Assembly (NCBI RefSeq): GCF_010685995.1 | Contig: NZ_JAAGWK010000034.1 | Location: 1-64,000 of the forward strand | Length of the DNA: 64,000 nucleotides | Reading direction: 5' to 3' | DNA from: Goekera deserti | GTDB taxonomy: Bacteria; Actinomycetota; Actinomycetes; Mycobacteriales; Geodermatophilaceae | In this document: in pieces, positions 25,335-33,736 of the stretch | How positions within the stretch are numbered: the first letter of the stretch is position 1 | Layout of the letters: each line of letters opens with the position of its first letter | Program-made: the position numbers and the translations under genes | Notes under the pieces: model-generated | Databases searched by the model: none | Seen by the model: only the letters and a program-made list of their open reading frames with translations | What the model was told of the DNA's origin: nothing

Positions 25335-25835
25335 ATGACGGTCACCGTCGTCGCCGGCAACCCCAAGCCCGACTCGCGCACCCTGGACGCCGCCCGGCTG
25401 CTCGCCGAGGCGCTCTGCGGGCGCCCGGCCGACGCGAGCGTCGACGTGATCACCCTCGGCCCGGGCCTGCTCGGCTGGGGGGACGCGGGCGTGGAGGCGG
25501 CGGTGGCGACGGTGTCGGCGTCCTCGCTGGTCGTGGTGGCCAGCCCCACGTACAAGGCCAGCTACACCGGGGTGCTCAAGCTGTTCCTGGACCAGTTCGC
25601 CACCGCCGAGGGGCTGGCCGGCGTGGTGGCGGTGCCGCTGATGCTGGGCGCGGGCCCGGCGCACGCGATGGCGCCGGACCTGCTGCTCAAGCCGGTGCTG
25701 GTGGAGCTGGGCGCCACCTGCCCCACGCCCGGGCTGTACCTGCGCGACAAGGCCTACGCGGAGGGCCCGGAGCTGGCGGCGTTCGCCGAGCGCTGGGCGC
25801 CGACGGTCACCGCGGTCACCGGGGTGGCCCGGTGA
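25335..25835 (+). CDS. NADPH-dependent FMN reductase (SsuE/MsuE-like)
   Basis: A 166-residue flavodoxin-fold reductase. TVVAGNPKPDSRTLDAARLLAE binds the FMN phosphate and SPTYKASYTGVLKLFLD is the family's second motif (like the SPVYKASYTG of SsuE). It would supply reduced FMN to a two-component monooxygenase. The ATG at 25335 follows AGAGGGAG. A GTGA overlap couples it to a second flavin reductase, and a luciferase-like monooxygenase lies at 27907-28935. Confidence 0.82.
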   Translation: MTVTVVAGNPKPDSRTLDAARLLAEALCGRPADASVDVITLGPGLLGWGDAGVEAAVATVSASSLVVVASPTYKASYTGVLKLFLDQFATAEGLAGVVAVPLMLGAGPAHAMAPDLLLKPVLVELGATCPTPGLYLRDKAYAEGPELAAFAERWAPTVTAVTGVAR

Positions 25836-26326
25836 TCGACGTGCTGGACCAGAAGGTGCTGCGGGAGGCCTACGCGGCGTTCCCCAGCGGCGTCGTCGCG
25901 CTCTGCGCGCTGGTCGACGGCGAGCCGGTGGGCATGGCGGCCAGCTCCTTCGTGGCGGTGTCGATCGAGCCGCCGCTGGTGGCGTTCTGCGTGCAGCACA
26001 CCTCCACCACGTGGCCCCGACTGGCCGGGCTGGCCCGGATCGGGGTGAGCGTGCTCGGTGAGTCGCACGACCGGGCCGCGCGCACGCTCGCCGCCAGGAC
26101 GGGCAACCGCTTCGAGGGCGTCACCACCGAGGTGACCGAGGCGGGCTCGGTGTTCGTGGGCGACTCCTCGGCCTGGCTGGACTGCTCGGTGCAGGACCAG
26201 GTCACCGCCGGGGACCACGACATCGTCGTGCTGCGGGTGCACGCCCTGCACGCCGTGCCGGGGGTGGAGCCGCTGGTGTTCCACGGCAGCGCGTTCCGCA
26301 AGCTGCGCCAGCTCACGAGCGACTGA
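25832..26326 (+). CDS. Flavin reductase (HpaC/DIM6-NTAB family)
   Basis: A 164-residue flavin reductase-like protein: AYAAFPSGVVALCAL, GMAASSFVAVSIEPPLVAFCVQHTSTTWPRL and the GDHDIVVLRVHAL end segment are the FMN-binding split-barrel landmarks. Translation is coupled to the preceding SsuE-like gene. Two different flavin reductases in one operon is uncommon; they may serve different oxygenases. Convergent with the MFS gene. Confidence 0.8.
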   Translation: MIDVLDQKVLREAYAAFPSGVVALCALVDGEPVGMAASSFVAVSIEPPLVAFCVQHTSTTWPRLAGLARIGVSVLGESHDRAARTLAARTGNRFEGVTTEVTEAGSVFVGDSSAWLDCSVQDQVTAGDHDIVVLRVHALHAVPGVEPLVFHGSAFRKLRQLTSD

Positions 26327-26341
26327 CCCGACCCGGGGGTG

Positions 26342-26363
26342 GAGCCGCCGGGGCCCCCGGCTC
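26342..26363. terminator. Possible bidirectional terminator
   Basis: GAGCCG plus GGGG (with two bulged C) can pair with CCCCCGGCTC, in the gap between two convergent genes. Imperfect stem, moderate support. Confidence 0.4.
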
Positions 26364-27696
26364 AGTCGTCGCGCAGCGGGTGGGCGATCTCGTCCTGCGG
26401 CAGCCTGGCCCACAGCGTGGCGACGACCGCGACGACCGGCGGCACGATGCCGGCGACCAGGAACGTGGTGCGCAGGCCCACCGCCTCGGACACCGGGCCG
26501 GCCAGCGCCATCGACACCGGCATCAGGCTGATCGAGACGAAGAAGTCCAGCGAGGCGACCCGGCCCAGCAGGTGCGGTGGCACGCGGCGCTGCAGCAGCG
26601 TGCCCCAGATGACCATGGGGAAGCTGAACATCGCCCCGAGCACCGCGGCGCACACCGCGACCACCCACAGCTCGGTGGCGGTGCCCATGACCACGAACGG
26701 CAGGCAGCCCAGGCCCCAGCCGAGGTTCATCACGGTGAGGTAGCGGCGGGGCATCCGCATCGAGGCGACCGACAGCGCCCCGAGGGCACCGCCGATGCCG
26801 AAGGCGGCCATGACGAGTGCGTGGTCGCCCGGGCCGCCGCCCAGCCGGTCGGTGATCAGGAAGGGCACGAGCACCTCGAACGGCCCCATCATCGCCAGGA
26901 TCATCAGCGCGGCGAACAGCAGCGTGGCCAGCAGCCACGGGGTGCGCACCATGTAGACGACGCCCTCGCGCACGTCGGACAGCGCCGAGGCCACCGACCG
27001 CTCGCCGGCCGCGCCGGGCTCGCGGCGCACCGGGGTGCGCGGCATGGTGGTGAGCACCAGCAGACCGGCGGCCATGGACGCCGCGGCCACCGTGAGCGCG
27101 CCGCCGGCGGACACCGCGCCCACCACGGCACCGGCGACGCCCGGGCCGACGGCCTGCCCGATGGTGGGCCGCACCATGCCCTCGAAGCCGTTGACCGCCA
27201 GCAGGTCGGACTCGTCGACCAGCGCGGGCAGCCACGCCGAGTACGCCGGGTAGTAGAACGCCATCGACACGCCGACGACGAAGGTGATCACCGGGAGGTG
27301 GGCGATCGTGCCCACCCCGGCCAGCGACAGCACCGCGGCCAGGGCCATCGCGGCGGACTGCACGCCGGCGACGGCCAGCAGGATGAGCTTCTGCGGCACC
27401 CGGTCGGCCACCACGCCACCCAGCAGCGCGGGGACCAGCACGCCGACCGCACCCGCGGTGGTGACCAGGGACAGCTGGGCCGGACCGCCGCCGGTGCGGA
27501 TGACCTCCCAGACCAGCCCGACCACCCACACCCCGGAGCTGAACGTGGTGAGCACCAGCGCGACCGCCAGCCGCCGGTAGGGGCCGCTGGCGAAGGGGGC
27601 GAGCGCCCGCGCGCGGGCACCGGTGCGTGCCGGCGGCTGGTCGGTGGGCGGCAGGACGGGCGCGTCGAGCCGGCTGGCCTGCGGGGGCTCGGTCAT
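26362..27696 (-). CDS. MFS exporter (EntS-like, MFS_3)
   Basis: A 444-residue major-facilitator protein with about 12 membrane segments after a Pro-rich tail. The opening (FASGPYRRLAVALVLTTFSSGVWVVGLVWEV) and the loop GVVADRVPQKLILLAV match the EntS/MFS_3 drug- and siderophore-export group. The ATG at 27696 has AGGAGA upstream; the longer in-frame start at 27771 is unsupported. The neighbours are flavin oxidoreductases, so it might export their product; the iron-uptake gene is 2.5 kb away. The 210 bases upstream, to 27906, contain no gene or clear element. Confidence 0.83.
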   Translation of the reverse strand: MTEPPQASRLDAPVLPPTDQPPARTGARARALAPFASGPYRRLAVALVLTTFSSGVWVVGLVWEVIRTGGGPAQLSLVTTAGAVGVLVPALLGGVVADRVPQKLILLAVAGVQSAAMALAAVLSLAGVGTIAHLPVITFVVGVSMAFYYPAYSAWLPALVDESDLLAVNGFEGMVRPTIGQAVGPGVAGAVVGAVSAGGALTVAAASMAAGLLVLTTMPRTPVRREPGAAGERSVASALSDVREGVVYMVRTPWLLATLLFAALMILAMMGPFEVLVPFLITDRLGGGPGDHALVMAAFGIGGALGALSVASMRMPRRYLTVMNLGWGLGCLPFVVMGTATELWVVAVCAAVLGAMFSFPMVIWGTLLQRRVPPHLLGRVASLDFFVSISLMPVSMALAGPVSEAVGLRTTFLVAGIVPPVVAVVATLWARLPQDEIAHPLRDD

Positions 27697-27906
27697 CGCG
27701 TCTCCTGCGGTGGACGGGGGGTGGGTGGGGTGAGGGTCGCCGGGGTCAGGGACCACCCTCACGATCGGCACCCTGCCCCCGGGGTACGACAGTCCCGCCG
27801 CGACCGACCATCCGTCCAGCCGTTTCCCGCAGCTGTCGGCCGGCGCCGACCGGCGGAACGACCTCGGCGCCCGGCAGCCCGTCCGTGCCGCCGTCCCTCG
27901 CGGCGG

Positions 27907-28935
27907 TCAGCCGGCGGCGACCCGCGGGACCACCTCGGTGCCCAGCAGCTCGATGCTGTGCAGCAGCTCGGCGTGACCGAGCCGCGGGTTGGTCATCTGC
28001 AGGGCGATCCGGTCCACCCCGCCGAGGTCGGCGGACACCCGCAGCGCCTTGGCGGCCACCGTCTCCGGGTCGCCGATGAAGAAGGCGCCGTGGGTGCCGC
28101 TGGTGGCGTCGAACTGCCGGCGGTCCGGGGCGGCGAAGCCCCGCTCCCGAGAGATCTTGGTGAACATCTCGGCCCACCCGGGGTACATCGCGTCGGCCGC
28201 CTGCTGGGTGCTGTCGGCGACGAACCCGAACACGTGCAGCCCGACCTGCAGCTGCTCGGCCGGGTGCCCGGCCTCGGCGCCGGCCCGGCGGTACAGGTCG
28301 ATCAGGGGCGCGAACCGGCGCGGCTCACCGCCGATGATCGCCACCATCAGGGGCAGCCCGAGCAGCCCGGCGCGGACGAAGGACTGCGGGGTGCCGCCGA
28401 CGCCGACCCAGATCGGCAGCCGCTCCTGCAGCGGCCGGGGGTAGACGCCCTGGCCGGTGAGCGCCGGGCGGTGCCGCCCGGACCAGGTCACGTGCGGCTC
28501 GTCGCGGATCTTCAGCAGCAGCTCGAGCTTCTCGGCGAACAGCTCGTCGTAGTCGGCGAGCTCCAGGCCGAACAGCGGGAAGGACTCGGTGAACGACCCG
28601 CGCCCGACGACGAGGTCGATGCGGCCCTGGGAGATGAGGTCCAGGGTGGCGAACTCCTGGAACACCCGGACCGGGTCGGCGGCGCTGAGCACGGTGACCG
28701 CGCTGCCCAGCCGGATGCGCGAGGTGCGGGCCGCGGCGGCGGCGAGGATCACCGCGGGCGCGGAGTCGTAGTACTCGCTGCGGTGGTGCTCCCCGATGCC
28801 GAAGGAGTACACGCCGGCCCGGTCGGCCACGGCGATCTCCTCCAGCAGGTGCTCCATCCGCTCCTCGGGCCCGATGAGGCGTCCCGACCCGGGGTCGGTC
28901 ACCGCCGAGACGAAGCTGTCGACGCCGAGGTGCAT
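27907..28935 (-). CDS. LLM-class (luciferase-like) flavin-dependent oxidoreductase
   Basis: A 342-residue TIM-barrel protein of the luciferase-like monooxygenase superfamily. MHLGVDSFVSA, YSFGIGEHHRSEYYDSAPAV, RIRLGSAVTVLSAADPVRVFQEFATLDLISQGRIDLVVGRGSF and GVGGTPQSFVRAG are the family hallmarks. It may use FMNH2 or F420; sequence does not settle which. The two flavin reductases at 25335-26326 make an FMNH2-dependent two-component monooxygenase plausible. The ATG is preceded by CTGGAGGAAC. Confidence 0.82.
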   Translation of the reverse strand: MHLGVDSFVSAVTDPGSGRLIGPEERMEHLLEEIAVADRAGVYSFGIGEHHRSEYYDSAPAVILAAAAARTSRIRLGSAVTVLSAADPVRVFQEFATLDLISQGRIDLVVGRGSFTESFPLFGLELADYDELFAEKLELLLKIRDEPHVTWSGRHRPALTGQGVYPRPLQERLPIWVGVGGTPQSFVRAGLLGLPLMVAIIGGEPRRFAPLIDLYRRAGAEAGHPAEQLQVGLHVFGFVADSTQQAADAMYPGWAEMFTKISRERGFAAPDRRQFDATSGTHGAFFIGDPETVAAKALRVSADLGGVDRIALQMTNPRLGHAELLHSIELLGTEVVPRVAAG

Positions 28936-29030
28936 GGTTCCTCCAGGTGCTGACCGGGCGGGCGGGGTGCGCCGTCCGGAAGTAGGTGTCGAGTCAACCA
29001 CTTTGCCGGCCCCGGGCATTCCTGCGCCTC

Positions 29031-29738
29031 TCAGCCCCCGGTGCGGCGCAGCGCCGTGAAGGTGCCGGCGCCGCGTCGCTGGAAGCCCAGGTGCTCGTAG
29101 AGCCGCACCGCCGGGGTGTTGGCGGCGCTGACGTGCAACAGCGGCCGCTCGCCCCGCGCCCGGATGCCGGCGGCGACGCTCCCCACCAGCCGCGCGGCCA
29201 GACCGCGGCCGCGGGCCGCGGGGTCGGTGCAGACCGCGCTGATCTCGGTCCACCCGGGCGGGTGCATGCGCTCCCCGGCCATCGCCACCAGCCGGCCGTC
29301 GATGCGCACGCCCAGGTAGCGGCCCAGCAGGCGCGTCCGGGGCAGGAACGGCCCGGGCTCGGTGCGGGCGACCAGGTCGAGCATGTCGTCGACGTCGCCC
29401 GACCCCAGCTCGACGGCGTCGGGGTCGGCGCGGTCGGCCTGCTGCGGAGGAGCCGTCATCTGCAGGCCCGGGAGCGCAGCGGCGACCTCCAGCCCGGCCG
29501 GTAGCCGGTCGGCCACCGGGACCCAGCTGAACAGCACGACCGTCTCCGCCGGCTCCAGCAGCGCCACCAGGTCACGCCAGCCGGCGGGCGAGACCCCCTG
29601 CGGGCCGATCTCGTCCGGGCTGACCGCCACGAACGGCGACACGTCGGGGCGGTAGCGGCGGGCTGTGCCCGAGCCGACCGCGAAGCCGGCGTGCGGGCCG
29701 GTGAGCGAGGTCCAGGCGGCGTGGTCCAGTGGGTGCAC
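29031..29738 (-). CDS. GNAT N-acetyltransferase (FR47-like)
   Basis: A 235-residue protein with a C-terminal GNAT domain. The acetyl-CoA loop is VCTDPAARGRGLAARLVGSVA, followed by LHVSAANTPAVRLYEHLGF. The N-terminal 110 residues are a variable domain common in this subfamily. GTG 29738 has GAGGAGG upstream; the long upstream extension is unsupported. Substrate unknown. Confidence 0.82.
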   Translation of the reverse strand: MHPLDHAAWTSLTGPHAGFAVGSGTARRYRPDVSPFVAVSPDEIGPQGVSPAGWRDLVALLEPAETVVLFSWVPVADRLPAGLEVAAALPGLQMTAPPQQADRADPDAVELGSGDVDDMLDLVARTEPGPFLPRTRLLGRYLGVRIDGRLVAMAGERMHPPGWTEISAVCTDPAARGRGLAARLVGSVAAGIRARGERPLLHVSAANTPAVRLYEHLGFQRRGAGTFTALRRTGG

Positions 29739-29826
29739 GGGTCCTCCTCGGCGGTCGGGCCGGACCATCGTCGTGCACCCCAAGATCGACTGGCACGGCG
29801 GTACCGGGTGGATCACCATCTGCGCT

Positions 29827-30093
29827 GTGACCTCGGAGCGGACCCGGCCCGCCACCCCCGTCCGCACGCGCGGCGTCGAGGCCGACCGGGCCCTGCTGGA
29901 GCAGCTGCGGCAGATGGCGGTGCACCAGGAGACGGCGTCGGTGCTGGAGATGCGCGCAGCCCGCGCCCCCAGCGACCCGCTGGCCCGGGTGCTCGGCGAG
30001 CGCGCCCAGGAACACCGGCGCCGGGCCGAGCGGATCCGTGCCGAACTGGCCGGCCGCGGGATCACCCGGACGCCGGCCTCGCGCCCGACCTGA
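29827..30093 (+). CDS. Small helical protein, unknown
   Basis: An 88-residue, highly charged and helical protein (ADRALLEQLRQMAVHQETASVLEMRAAR, RVLGERAQEHRRRAERIRAEL). No ribosome site before the GTG. Divergent from the acetyltransferase gene. No family recognised; codon use at third positions is consistent with coding. Confidence 0.4.
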   Translation: MTSERTRPATPVRTRGVEADRALLEQLRQMAVHQETASVLEMRAARAPSDPLARVLGERAQEHRRRAERIRAELAGRGITRTPASRPT

Positions 30094-30112
30094 GGACGTC
30101 GCTTGCCGATGG

Positions 30113-30132
30113 AGGCAAGCCTGCCCTAACCT
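30113..30132 (+). promoter_or_regulatory. Probable IdeR/DtxR iron box
   Basis: AGGCAAGCCTGCCCTAACCT lies 78 bases before the siderophore-binding protein. Its reverse complement starts AGGTTAGG, matching one arm of the IdeR/DtxR consensus (TTAGGTTAGGCTAACCTAA); the other arm is degenerate. Position and context favour Fe-dependent repression. Confidence 0.55.
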
Positions 30133-30209
30133 CCCGGTGATCATCGGCGGGCCGCTCCGGCCCAGCCGTCCCGACGCGGCCCCAGGCCGCGCCATCCCCC
30201 GGAGGCCCC

Positions 30210-31178
30210 GTGCTGTCCCGCCGCTCGTTCCTGGTCTCGGTCACCGCCGCGACCGCAGCCGCCGCCCTCGCCGCCTGCGGCGACGCGGACCCCGCACCGG
30301 CGGGCAACGCCGCACCGGCCGGCGGCGACGGCTTCCCGCGCGACGTCGACCACGAGCTGGGGACGACGGAGGTCCAGGCGGCGCCGCAGCGGGTGGTGTG
30401 CGCGACCGACGGCGGGGAGCTGTGCTCGCTGCTGGCCCTCGGCGTCACCCCGGTCGGCTTCGGCCAGCGCAACGACCCGCTGCGGCCGTGGGTGCGCGAC
30501 CTGGCCGCCGGCGTGGACACCTACCCGCTGGACGCCGAGACCGACTTCGAGCGGCTCGCCGTGTGGCAGCCGGACCTGCTGCTGGTGCAGGAGGGCTTCG
30601 CCACCGAGGACACCTACCCGGACTACACCGCGCTGGCGCCCACCATCGCCACCAGCTTCATCGACTGGCGGGCCAACCTGCGCCAGGTCGGGGACGCCGT
30701 GGGCCGCCCGGAGGAGGCCGCCGCCCTGGAGCAGCAGAAGGACGACGCGGTGGCCGCCCTGGCCGCGGCCCTGCCCGCCGGGGCCCGGGGGCTGCGGGTC
30801 AACGCGATGGCGACCTTCGGTGACGGGACGGTGTACGTGCTGAACGCCGACTCCCCCGCCGGCAAGATCGCCGAGGCACTCGGGCTGGCGCCGCTGCCGC
30901 CGGCGGACACCGCGGGCGAGGCGGTGAACCTGGTCTCCACCGAGCTGCTGTCGGTGGTCGACGGCGACCTGCTGCTGCGCCTGCACTTCGGCGCCGACGA
31001 CGACGGCACCGACCAGCTGGCCACCACCGGCGTCTACCAGGCCCTGGGCGTGGTGCAGGCGGGCGCCGTCGTCGACCTGACCGAGGACGAGTCGCAGCAG
31101 CTGTACTTCGACTCGGTGCTGACCGTGGAGCCGAACGCCGAGCTGCTGAGCCGGCTGGCCACCGACACGGCCGGCTGA
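30210..31178 (+). CDS. Iron-siderophore-binding lipoprotein (FepB/FhuD-like)
   Basis: A 322-residue periplasmic binding protein of the FecCD-type importers. MLSRRSFLVSVTAATAA shows a twin-arginine motif and LAAC is a lipobox, so it is exported by Tat and lipidated. PQRVVCATDGGELCSLLALGVTPVGFG, the DFERLAVWQPDLLLVQ region and the C-terminal DGDLLLRLHFG match the family. The GTG has GGAGG four bases upstream. No permease or ATPase is linked. The iron box suggests induction under iron limitation. Confidence 0.85.
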   Translation: MLSRRSFLVSVTAATAAAALAACGDADPAPAGNAAPAGGDGFPRDVDHELGTTEVQAAPQRVVCATDGGELCSLLALGVTPVGFGQRNDPLRPWVRDLAAGVDTYPLDAETDFERLAVWQPDLLLVQEGFATEDTYPDYTALAPTIATSFIDWRANLRQVGDAVGRPEEAAALEQQKDDAVAALAAALPAGARGLRVNAMATFGDGTVYVLNADSPAGKIAEALGLAPLPPADTAGEAVNLVSTELLSVVDGDLLLRLHFGADDDGTDQLATTGVYQALGVVQAGAVVDLTEDESQQLYFDSVLTVEPNAELLSRLATDTAG

Positions 31179-31204
31179 GGCTGGCGGGTGCGGGGGCGGT
31201 GCCC

Positions 31205-31210
31205 TACAGT
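31205..31210 (+). promoter_or_regulatory. -10 box TACAGT of trp leader transcript
   Basis: TACAGT ends six bases before the GTG of the leader peptide, so the transcript probably starts at or near that codon. The -35 region is not recognisable, as is common here. Confidence 0.5.
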
Positions 31211-31216
31211 CGCCGC

Positions 31217-31255
31217 GTGCACACAGCCCAGCTGACCTGGTGGCGCGCCGACTGA
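31217..31255 (+). CDS. trpL: Trp leader peptide (trpL-like)
   Basis: A 12-codon open frame, VHTAQLTWWRAD, with two adjacent Trp codons, ends 30 bases before a hairpin and 110 bases before anthranilate synthase. Tandem Trp codons in so short a leader are the hallmark of ribosome-mediated attenuation. It is likely leaderless. When Trp-tRNA is scarce the ribosome would stall at the Trp codons and prevent the terminator from forming. Confidence 0.75.
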   Translation: MHTAQLTWWRAD

Positions 31256-31285
31256 GGCGCCCACCCGCACACCCCACCACCCCTG

Positions 31286-31309
31286 CGGCCGCCTCGTTCG
31301 AGGCGGCCG
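31286..31309 (+). terminator. Attenuator hairpin of trp leader
   Basis: GGCCGCCTCG (31287-31296) pairs perfectly with CGAGGCGGCC (31299-31308); C31286 and G31309 extend the stem to 11 bp with a GUUC-type loop. It is positioned between the Trp leader and the structural gene, as an attenuator should be. No T-run. Confidence 0.7.
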
Positions 31310-31364
31310 TCCGCGTTCTCCCGCGGGTCGACCCGGACGACGGTCGACTCCCCTGGAGGACCTC

Positions 31365-33212
31365 GTGGCCCATCTGCTGCACGACCTGCTGACCGCTCCC
31401 GGCAGCCGTCCGTTCGCCGTCCTGCACCGGGCGGGCGGGCCCGGCGTGGAGGTGCTGACCGGTGACGTCGTCGACGCCGACCGGCTCGCCGACGTCCCGG
31501 AGCCCGGACCGGACGGCCCCGTGCTGGCCGCCGTGCCGCACCGGCAGGTGGCCGAGCGCGGCTTCGCCTGCCACGACGACGGCGCCCCGCTGCGCTGCCT
31601 GGTGGTGCGCGACAGCGAGGTGCTGACCCTGGCCGAGGCGCTGGCGCTGATGCCCGACGAGCCGGTGGGCGTGCACGGCGGCGGCTTCGACGTCGACGAC
31701 GACAGCTACGCCGACCTGGTGGGGCGGGTCGTGGAGGAGGAGATCGGCCGGGGCGCCGGGGCGGACTTCGTGATCCGGCGCGACCACGTCAGCACCGCCA
31801 CCGCTCCCCCGGCGGTGACCGCGCTGCGGGTGCTGCGCCGGCTGCTGACCGGGGAGCCGGGGGCGTACTGGTCGTTCGCGTTCTCCGCCGGGGACCTCAC
31901 GATGGTGGGCGCCACGCCGGAGCGGCACGTGAGCAGCGCGGGCGGTGAGGTGGTGATGAACCCGATCAGCGGCACGTACCGGTTCCCGGCGTCCGGGCCC
32001 ACGGGTGCGGGCCTGCTGGCGTTCCTGGCCGACACGAAGGAGACCGAGGAGCTGTTCATGGTGGTGGACGAGGAGCTCAAGATGATGAGCCGGGTCTGCC
32101 GGCAGGGCGGCCGGGTCGAGGGACCGATGCTCAAGCAGATGGGCGCGCTGGCGCACACCGAGTACCTGCTGCGCGGGCAGACCGAGCTGGACGTGCGCGA
32201 GGTGCTGCGGGAGACGATGTTCGCCCCGACGGTCACCGGTTCGCCGGTGGAGAACGCGATGCGGGTGATCACCCGGTACGAGCCGACCGGGCGCGGCCAC
32301 TACGGCGGGGTCCTGGCGCTGATCGGCCGGGACGACGCCGGCCGGCAGACCCTGGACGCCCCGATCCTCATCCGGACGGCGTACCTGTCGCCGTCCGGTG
32401 AGGTGCGGGTGCCGGTGGGCGCGACGCTGGTGCGGCACTCGGACCCGCGGGCGGAGGCGGCCGAGACGCGGGCGAAGGCGGCCGGGGTGCTGCGGGCCCT
32501 GGGGGTGGTGCCGGCGGCGCCCGCCGGGGACGCGCCGCGGCTGGCCGAGCACCCGGGGGTGGCCGAGGCGCTGGCCCGGCGCAACGAGGCCCTGGCCGAC
32601 TTCTGGTTGCGGCCGCAGCACGACCGCCCGGCCGACGGTCTGGCCGGTCGCAGCGCCCTGGTGGTGGACGCCGAGGACGGGTGGACGGAGATGCTGGCGC
32701 ACCTGCTGCGCCGGCTGGGGATGACCGCGACCGTGCGGCGGTGGGACGAGCCGGGCGGTGCCGCGGGACACGAGCTGGTGGTCGCCGGGCCGGGACCGGG
32801 TGACCCGCGTGACCTGGGTGAGCCGCGGATCGCCGCGCTGCACGAGCTGGTGGCCGGGTGCCTGGCCGCCGGTACGCCGCTGCTCGCGGTGTGCCTGAGC
32901 CACCAGGTGCTCGCTACGCAGCTGGGTCTGCCGGTCGAGCCGCTCGCGGCGCCGCACCAGGGCACGCAGCGGTCGGTGGACCTGTTCGGCGACCGGGTGC
33001 GGATGGGCTTCTACAACACCTTCGCCGCGGTGCTGCCGCCGTCCGGTGGGGTGCGGCCGGGGGTGCGGGTGGCGGCGGAACCGGGCACCGGTGAGGTGCA
33101 CGCGCTGCGCGGGCCGGGGTTCGCCTCGGTGCAGTTCCACCTGGAGTCGCTGCTGTCCCCGGACGGGCTGGGGGTGCTGCGCAGGCTGGCCACCGACCTG
33201 CTGCGCCGGTGA
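31365..33212 (+). CDS. trpE: Fused anthranilate synthase (TrpE-TrpG/PhzE-type)
   Basis: A 615-residue fusion of a chorismate-binding domain (about 1-410) and a class I glutamine amidotransferase (about 425-615). NPISGTYRFP, FLADTKETEELFMVVDEELKMM and GHYGGVLALIG are chorismate-enzyme motifs; LAVCLSHQVLATQLG has the nucleophilic Cys and VQFHLESLLS the His and Glu of the triad. The architecture also fits PhzE of phenazine pathways, but the Trp leader and absence of phz genes favour anthranilate synthase for tryptophan or a derived metabolite. A TGGAGGA site precedes the GTG. A GTGA overlap couples it to an acetyltransferase. Confidence 0.85.
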   Translation: MAHLLHDLLTAPGSRPFAVLHRAGGPGVEVLTGDVVDADRLADVPEPGPDGPVLAAVPHRQVAERGFACHDDGAPLRCLVVRDSEVLTLAEALALMPDEPVGVHGGGFDVDDDSYADLVGRVVEEEIGRGAGADFVIRRDHVSTATAPPAVTALRVLRRLLTGEPGAYWSFAFSAGDLTMVGATPERHVSSAGGEVVMNPISGTYRFPASGPTGAGLLAFLADTKETEELFMVVDEELKMMSRVCRQGGRVEGPMLKQMGALAHTEYLLRGQTELDVREVLRETMFAPTVTGSPVENAMRVITRYEPTGRGHYGGVLALIGRDDAGRQTLDAPILIRTAYLSPSGEVRVPVGATLVRHSDPRAEAAETRAKAAGVLRALGVVPAAPAGDAPRLAEHPGVAEALARRNEALADFWLRPQHDRPADGLAGRSALVVDAEDGWTEMLAHLLRRLGMTATVRRWDEPGGAAGHELVVAGPGPGDPRDLGEPRIAALHELVAGCLAAGTPLLAVCLSHQVLATQLGLPVEPLAAPHQGTQRSVDLFGDRVRMGFYNTFAAVLPPSGGVRPGVRVAAEPGTGEVHALRGPGFASVQFHLESLLSPDGLGVLRRLATDLLRR

Positions 33213-33736
33213 CCCGTCCGGCGACCCCGTCGACGCCTGCGCCGGTGACCCTGTCGCTGACCGGTGACGACGCGGGCGAACTGCTGACCCTGCAGCGGGC
33301 CGCCTACGTCACCGAGGCCCAGCTGTACGACGACGCGCACCTGCCCGCGCTGACCCAGACCCTGCCGGAGCTGCGCGCCGAGGTGGCCGCGTGCGTGTGC
33401 CTGGGGGTCCGCGCGGCCGGCCGGCTGGTGGCCGCGGTGCGGGCGCGGGAGTCCGCCGGGGTGCTGCACGTCGGTCGGTTGGTGGTCGCGCCCGACCAGC
33501 AGGGCAGCGGTCTGGGCACGGTCCTGCTGCAGGCGGCGGAGGCGACGACGACGCTGCCGCGGGCCGCGCTGTTCACCGGCGCGCGGAGCACGGCCAACCT
33601 GAGGCTGTACGAGCGGTGCGGGTACCGGGAGCGGCACCGGGAGCAGCTCCGGCCGGGCGTGGAACTGGTGCACCTGACCAAGGACCTCCCCGCTCGCACC
33701 AGGGGCCCGGCCGGTCAGGACCCGGTCGGACGCTGA
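33209..33736 (+). CDS. GNAT N-acetyltransferase
   Basis: A 175-residue GNAT protein: VGRLVVAPDQQGSGLGTVLLQAAE is the acetyl-CoA loop and TGARSTANLRLYERCGY the C-terminal motif. Translationally coupled (GTGA) to the anthranilate synthase, so it is presumably controlled by the same Trp attenuator. Its 3' end overlaps the convergent next gene by 22 bases. Substrate unknown; small-molecule or protein N-acetylation are both possible. Confidence 0.8.
   Translation: MTRPATPSTPAPVTLSLTGDDAGELLTLQRAAYVTEAQLYDDAHLPALTQTLPELRAEVAACVCLGVRAAGRLVAAVRARESAGVLHVGRLVVAPDQQGSGLGTVLLQAAEATTTLPRAALFTGARSTANLRLYERCGYRERHREQLRPGVELVHLTKDLPARTRGPAGQDPVGR

Noticed and set aside
31365-33212. Phenazine biosynthesis PhzE as primary label
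   Set aside because: Domain plan is the same, but no other phz gene is visible and a Trp leader controls it.
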